From positions 1,922,001-1,986,000 of the forward strand of contig NZ_JAGGMZ010000001.1 in NCBI RefSeq assembly GCF_017875735.1: 64,000 bases of DNA, in the 5' to 3' direction. Both the position numbers and the translations under genes were made by a program. This document shows, one piece after another, positions 60,076-64,000 of this stretch (positions within the stretch are counted from its first letter, which is position 1; every line of letters begins with the position of its first letter). Source of the stretch: Arthrobacter sp. CAN_C5. Its GTDB lineage: Bacteria; Actinomycetota; Actinomycetes; Actinomycetales; Micrococcaceae. The notes beneath the pieces were generated by a model. That model searched no databases, was not told where the DNA came from, and saw nothing but the letters and a program-made list of their open reading frames with translations.

Positions 60076-61077
60076 TTAGGCTGCTGCTTTTGTGTCGTTT
60101 TTCTCGGTTGGTTTGTTGATCCAGGCGGTGTTGGGGATGGCGAGGATTTTGGGGTCGTTGTTGGTGGTGAATCGTTCGGGTGTTTTTGCCCGTGCGGCGG
60201 CCAAGATTTTGGCTCGTTCGAGGGCTTTGCTGGCGGCCAGTCCGTAGTGGACATCCGCCGGTGTGTTGAGGCCGATTCCGGTGTGGCAATGGGTGTGGTT
60301 GTACCCGTCGACAAAGAAGTCCATGAACGCTCTCGCGTCGGGTAGGGAACTGAAGCGTTCGGGGAACGTGGGAGCGAACTTCAGCGACTTGAACCAGGCC
60401 TCACTGTACGGATTATCATTGCTGACCCGGGGACGGGAATGGGACCGGGTGACCTCCAGGTCCGAGAGCAGCGCCGCGACTGTTTTGGAGGTCATCGAGG
60501 TGCCACGGTCGGCGTGGACGATCTGCGGGATGCCGTGGATGCCGAAGATTTCCTTCATCATTTCCACGGCCAGTTCCCCGGACTCGTGGGCATGGACGTA
60601 GGCGCCGACGATGTAGCGGGAATAGATGTCGATCATGACGTAGCAGTCGTAGTATTTTCCCTTGATCGGGCCAGCGAGTTTGGTGATGTCCCAGGTGTAA
60701 ACCTGTCCGGGTCCGGTCGCGACCAGCTCCGGCACGGCCCGCGCCGGGTGGCGTGCGATCCGGCGGCGTTCCTTGACCTGGCAGTTCTCCTCCAGGACGC
60801 GATAGAACGTGGAGATTGAGCACAAATAGACGCCTTCGTCCAGGAGCCGGGCATAGATCTGCACCGGCGGCAGGTCCACGAAATCCTTCGAATTCACGGT
60901 CGCCAGGATGTGGGCGCGCTCGGCCACTGAGAGCTTGTTTGCCGGCGCCGGGACCGGCGGAGGGTCTTCCACCGCGATGCGGGGTTTGCGGGTCGCTGTG
61001 GCCCTGGATACCCCTGCAATCACGGCCGCTTCCCGGGTAGAGATATCCGCCAGGGTGAGGGCGGTGTAGGCGCTCAT
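60076..61077 (-). CDS. IS3-family transposase OrfB
   Basis: 333 residues. N-terminal HTH-like part (LADISTREAAVIAGVSRATA) and DDE core: YTWDITKLAGPIKGKYYDCY, IVHADRGTSMTSKTVAALLS, RVSNDNPYSEAWFKSLKFAP. Ends DPKILAIPNTAWINKPTEKN. Catalytic residues intact. Directly follows OrfA with one shared base (start at the last base of the orfA stop). Confidence 0.92.
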   Translation of the reverse strand: MSAYTALTLADISTREAAVIAGVSRATATRKPRIAVEDPPPVPAPANKLSVAERAHILATVNSKDFVDLPPVQIYARLLDEGVYLCSISTFYRVLEENCQVKERRRIARHPARAVPELVATGPGQVYTWDITKLAGPIKGKYYDCYVMIDIYSRYIVGAYVHAHESGELAVEMMKEIFGIHGIPQIVHADRGTSMTSKTVAALLSDLEVTRSHSRPRVSNDNPYSEAWFKSLKFAPTFPERFSSLPDARAFMDFFVDGYNHTHCHTGIGLNTPADVHYGLAASKALERAKILAAARAKTPERFTTNNDPKILAIPNTAWINKPTEKNDTKAAA

Positions 61078-61514
61078 CAGGGTTTCTTGTACCAGGGCTG
61101 CTGCTCCGCGCTTTCGGAGATATCCTCCAAAAGCAGCCGTGCTTTTTCCATTATCGACAACGCAGCTGCAGTCCGTGCCAGCTTGCGTTCACTCACCTCC
61201 AGCTGCCGACGTAGACGCCCGATTTCTGCCTGTTCAGCAGTGGGCTTGCCGATCTTTTCCCCGGGCTTTTTGCCCTCGAGGACACCGGCGTCGCGGAGCT
61301 TACGCCACTCGGTGATCTGGGAAGAATACAGGCCCTCGCGGCGCAGGTAAGCCCCGCCGCCGGTGCCATCGTCACAGGCCTGCTGGTACGCATCCAAGTA
61401 CGCCAATTTTTGTGCCGGAGTGAACGACCTACGAGGGGTCGGGCCTCCGGACCTGGGGCCAGGATTACTCATCGACCCATTCTCCCGCGGCGGGGAAATT
61501 GTGGAGATAGACAT
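61077..61514 (-). CDS. IS3-family transposase OrfA
   Basis: 145 residues. HTH RSFTPAQKLAYLDAYQQACD with GLYSSQITEWRKLRDAGVLE, then a coiled coil EIGRLRRQLEVSERKLARTA. Polar N-terminal leader of about 30 residues (start could be a few codons later, at MSNPG). Same organisation as the OrfA proteins at 7.7 and 16.7 kb. Confidence 0.88.
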   Translation of the reverse strand: MSISTISPPRENGSMSNPGPRSGGPTPRRSFTPAQKLAYLDAYQQACDDGTGGGAYLRREGLYSSQITEWRKLRDAGVLEGKKPGEKIGKPTAEQAEIGRLRRQLEVSERKLARTAAALSIMEKARLLLEDISESAEQQPWYKKP

Positions 61515-61766
61515 TAGTGGTGATCCTGGTTCTCGCCCTACGAACTAGACGAAGTTGCTACGAAGTACTGGCCTCACCCAACCCTGACACGTAGGGCTAT
61601 CGACGACGCCGAGTACCTCGCCGTCACCCGGCTCCAGGCCGATGCGCTCGTCACGGTGAATGAGGATTTCGCGGTGAAGGCCGATGGCGTGGTCCCGGTC
61701 GCTCCCCTGGGGTCCCTGTTCGCTGACTGATATTCCGGCTGCCACCCGTGATTGAATGACCGGGTG

Positions 61767-64000
61767 ATGAACGAGAATCTCCGCCGCGATGAAGCGGCCC
61801 ACCGGTCCAGTCTCCTGAGCGTCGACAGCTACGAGGTCCACCTTGACCTCACTGCGGCTGCCGACCCCGATGTCGCCGGCTTCCTGTCCCGGTCGACCGT
61901 CAGGTTCACCTGCGCCGAACCGGGCAGCGATACCTTCATGGACTTCATCAGCGGTGAGGTCCACTCGATCACCCTGAACGGCAGCGAGCTGGACCCCGCA
62001 GTCGTCGTCGACGGCGCCCGGATCAACCTGCCCGGACTGGCGGCAGAGAACACCGTCACGGTGACGGGAACAGCTCTCTACAGCCGGAGCGGCGAAGGAA
62101 TGCACCGCTTCACCGACCCGGCCGACGGCGAGACCTACCTCTACACGCAGTACGAGCCAGCCGACGCCCGCCGTGTTTTCGCAAACTTTGAGCAGCCGGA
62201 TCTGAAAGCCTCCTTCACCTTCTCGGTGACCGCGCCGAACGGGTGGATCGTGGCTTCCAACGGCGCGGAGGTCTCCCGGACAGAAGAGGAGCCACCCGCC
62301 GCGGCTGGGGACCGCGTGGCGGTGTGGAGGTTCGCTCCGACCGAACGGATCTCCACGTACATCACCACGGTCCTCGCCGGACCCTACTTCGCAGCCACCG
62401 ACCATTGGTCCGGCACCCTGTCCGACGGCGGCACCCTGGAGATCCCGCTGGGTCTCTACTGCAGGGCGTCCCTGGCCAGTGCGTTCGACACCGATACCAT
62501 TTTCGACGTCACCAAGCGCGGGCTTGAGTACTTCCACGAGCGGTTCGAATATCCCTACCCGTTCGGCAAATACGACCAGGCGTTCGTTCCGGAGTACAAC
62601 CTCGGAGCCATGGAGAACCCGGGCCTGGTCACGTTCACCGAGAGCTACATCTTCCGGTCCAAGGCAACCCACGACGAGTACGAAGCCCGCGCCAACACCA
62701 TCCTGCACGAGATGGCCCACATGTGGTTCGGCGACCTGGTGACCATGTTCTGGTGGGACGACCTCTGGCTGAAGGAGTCCTTCGCCGACTACATGGGCGC
62801 CCTCGCGGTGGCCGAGGCAACCGGCTCCGCCACCTCGTGGGTGAGTTTCGCGAACCGCCGCAAGGCGTGGGCCTACCTCCAGGACCAACTGCCCTCCACC
62901 CACCCGATCACCGCTGACATTGTTGATCTGGAAGCAGCCAAGCAGAACTTCGACGGCATTACCTACGCCAAGGGTGCCTCGGTGCTGAAGCAGTTGGTGG
63001 CCTACGCCGGCAGCGACGCGTTCTTCGAAGCGGCCCGCGCCTACTTCAGGAACCATGCCTTCGGGAACACCCGACTGGCCGACCTGCTCTCAGCCCTGAC
63101 CGACGCCACCGGCCAGGACATGACCGGGTGGGCCCAACAGTGGCTCCAGACCTCCGGTGTGCCTTCGCTGGGTGCCGAGGTGACGGTCGACGACGACGGC
63201 GCCTACCGCTCCGTAGTGATCCATCAGGAGGCCGTAGACCCGGTCACCGGTGAATCAGCGTTGCGGCCGCACCAGATCCGGCTGGGACTCTACAGTCGGG
63301 TCGCCGGGGCCCTCATCCGCACCGGCACCGTCGATGTGCGCATCAACGGTGCTCTCACAGAGGTTCCGGAACTGCGCGGTACGCTCCAACCGGATCTGCT
63401 CCTGATCAACGACGACGACCTGACCTACGCGAAGATCCGCTTCGACGACCGCTCCCTGGCGACCCTGCTGAAGAGTGTGGGGCAGCTGGACGAGCCGTTG
63501 GCACGCGCGGTGTGCCAGGCCGCACTGTGGTCGAACACCCGTGACGCCGCGCTCTCCGCGGCCGACTATGTCGGCGCTGTCCAGCTGGCTGCGCCCGGCG
63601 AGACGGGCGTCGGTGCGTTGCAGGTCATGCTGCGCAACGCGCACTACGCCGTCGAACACTATGCGTCGGCGGAGGGACGCGGGCAGCTCCGGGAGCGGTT
63701 GTTCGGCTTTGTGGTGGACGGCCTTCGCGCCGCGCGGCCCGAATCGGACCAGCAGCTGGTCTGGGCACGCGCTGCCGCCGCGCTGGGTCGTCACAGCGAC
63801 ACCCATTCGGACCTCTTCAGAGCGCTGCTGGAAGGACAGGACCGCGTGCCCGGACTCGCCGTCGACGCCGAACTGCGCTGGCTCCTCTGGCAGGCCCTCG
63901 CTGCCCAGGCACGTGCGTCCGCAGTGGACCTGGAGGCTGAGCTGGAACGCGACCGCACTGCGGCTGGCAAGGCCGGGTTCACCCGGGCATCCACCTCGGT
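61767..64000 (+). CDS. pepN: Aminopeptidase N (M1 family), 3' end outside the window
   Basis: At least 744 residues of an expected 840-860. ATG at 61767, with GTG directly before it as alternative; MNENLRRDEAAHRSSLLSVD starts the family's beta-sandwich domain. Substrate-binding GAMEN near residue 281 and the zinc site HEMAHMWFGDLVTMFWWDD (HExxH at residues 314-318) with the second Glu in WLKESFADYMG; KNFDGITYAKGASVLKQLV carries the transition-state Tyr. Removes N-terminal residues from peptides in the cytosol. Long antisense frames here are shadows of its codons. Confidence 0.95.
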   Translation, partial: MNENLRRDEAAHRSSLLSVDSYEVHLDLTAAADPDVAGFLSRSTVRFTCAEPGSDTFMDFISGEVHSITLNGSELDPAVVVDGARINLPGLAAENTVTVTGTALYSRSGEGMHRFTDPADGETYLYTQYEPADARRVFANFEQPDLKASFTFSVTAPNGWIVASNGAEVSRTEEEPPAAAGDRVAVWRFAPTERISTYITTVLAGPYFAATDHWSGTLSDGGTLEIPLGLYCRASLASAFDTDTIFDVTKRGLEYFHERFEYPYPFGKYDQAFVPEYNLGAMENPGLVTFTESYIFRSKATHDEYEARANTILHEMAHMWFGDLVTMFWWDDLWLKESFADYMGALAVAEATGSATSWVSFANRRKAWAYLQDQLPSTHPITADIVDLEAAKQNFDGITYAKGASVLKQLVAYAGSDAFFEAARAYFRNHAFGNTRLADLLSALTDATGQDMTGWAQQWLQTSGVPSLGAEVTVDDDGAYRSVVIHQEAVDPVTGESALRPHQIRLGLYSRVAGALIRTGTVDVRINGALTEVPELRGTLQPDLLLINDDDLTYAKIRFDDRSLATLLKSVGQLDEPLARAVCQAALWSNTRDAALSAADYVGAVQLAAPGETGVGALQVMLRNAHYAVEHYASAEGRGQLRERLFGFVVDGLRAARPESDQQLVWARAAAALGRHSDTHSDLFRALLEGQDRVPGLAVDAELRWLLWQALAAQARASAVDLEAELERDRTAAGKAGFTRASTS

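Larger units (their letters stand above)
60049..61589. mobile_element. IS3-family element, third member of the TGTCA-end group
   Basis: Left end TGTCAAGGTGAATGAGGCCA (from 60049) and right end on the minus strand TGTCAGGGTTGGGTGAGGCCA (from 61589) form a good imperfect inverted repeat. 1541 bp, same size, end type and gene order as the copy at 15.7 kb, but distinct sequence. It splits the PIN-domain gene. Confidence 0.85.
59771..61730 (+). pseudogene. PIN-domain-like gene split by an IS3-family element
   Basis: 5' part (59771-60048): MTRYVIDPPTLVHLVNQDRR, with the metal-binding Asp of a PIN domain, and LKQHDRMTELKLRLLGDRVS, GWAATE. 3' part (61590-61730): RRAIDDAEYLAVTRLQADAL, VTVNEDFAVKADG, with the later acidic residues, ending at TGA 61728. 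Between lies the IS. The joined frame is off by one base depending on the exact target site. A toxin-type (VapC) role is possible, but no antitoxin gene is seen upstream; the intact 5' frame ends NEASGN inside the IS end. Confidence 0.75.

Noticed and set aside
61545-63056. 503-codon minus-strand open frame
   Set aside because: Antisense of pepN, whose GAMEN and HExxH motifs are clear on the other strand.

Overview
The window is chromosomal DNA from a high-GC actinobacterium, most likely a soil member of the Micrococcaceae (Arthrobacter or a relative). The call rests on families almost confined to Actinobacteria: the histidine phosphatase/DUF3090/SCO1664-type trio, DUF4193, DUF222-HNH ('13E12'), DUF3618, an htdX-fabG4-fadA2-fadE5-like fatty-acid cluster, and divergent actinobacterial glgA/glgC. 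It also fits the frequent GTG/TTG starts and ATGA gene overlaps. There is no rRNA, complete tRNA or CRISPR array.

Layout. 1-4.2 kb: membrane-lipid and hydrolase genes (edge of a diacylglycerol-kinase-like gene, a protein with two fused alpha/beta-hydrolase domains, a PAP2 membrane phosphatase). 4.3-19.1 kb: a scrambled accessory region. It holds a broken sugar-ABC permease, several IS3-family elements (one a hybrid of two elements, another present in two near-identical copies), an IS630-type element, gene remnants, and the wreck of an integrative element: excisionase-like protein, tRNA 3'-end attachment site, and an integrase interrupted by the IS630 element. Between the two IS copies lies an intact envelope-stress cluster (LEA-like protein, holin-family protein, DUF3618, DUF4383, fatty-acid desaturase, MarR regulator). 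19.2-26.3 kb: starch/pullulan utilisation, with a secreted GH13 amylase, a secreted type I pullulanase and a divergent LacI regulator. 26.3-29.6 kb: small membrane proteins, two of which have paralogous remnants near 14 kb, and a broken sigma-factor gene. 29.7-34.7 kb: arfB, the conserved actinobacterial trio, DUF4193 and an ArsR-MFS pair.

34.8-43.0 kb is the most interesting part. A probable S-adenosylmethionine riboswitch, starting at a predicted transcription start, precedes a tightly coupled six-gene operon: dipeptide-type ABC transporter (binding lipoprotein, two permeases, fused double ATPase), an FMN-dependent LLM monooxygenase and a SfnB/DszC-like flavin oxidoreductase. I read it as import plus oxidative desulfurisation of an organosulfur compound, repressed when methionine/SAM is plentiful. 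The substrate cannot be seen.

43.0-50.7 kb: kynureninase and a beta-oxidation-like cluster with a TetR regulator at a long palindromic operator. 51.2-53.8 kb: glgA and glgC, divergent, for glycogen or maltosyl-phosphate metabolism. 54.2-55.8 kb: DUF222-HNH protein carrying a coding minisatellite. 56.3-59.7 kb: ATP-grasp/alpha-E/transglutaminase operon with a clear terminator. 59.8-61.7 kb: a PIN-domain gene split by a third IS of the two-copy family. 61.8 kb to the end: pepN, running off the window. All assignments are by reading; no database search was possible.
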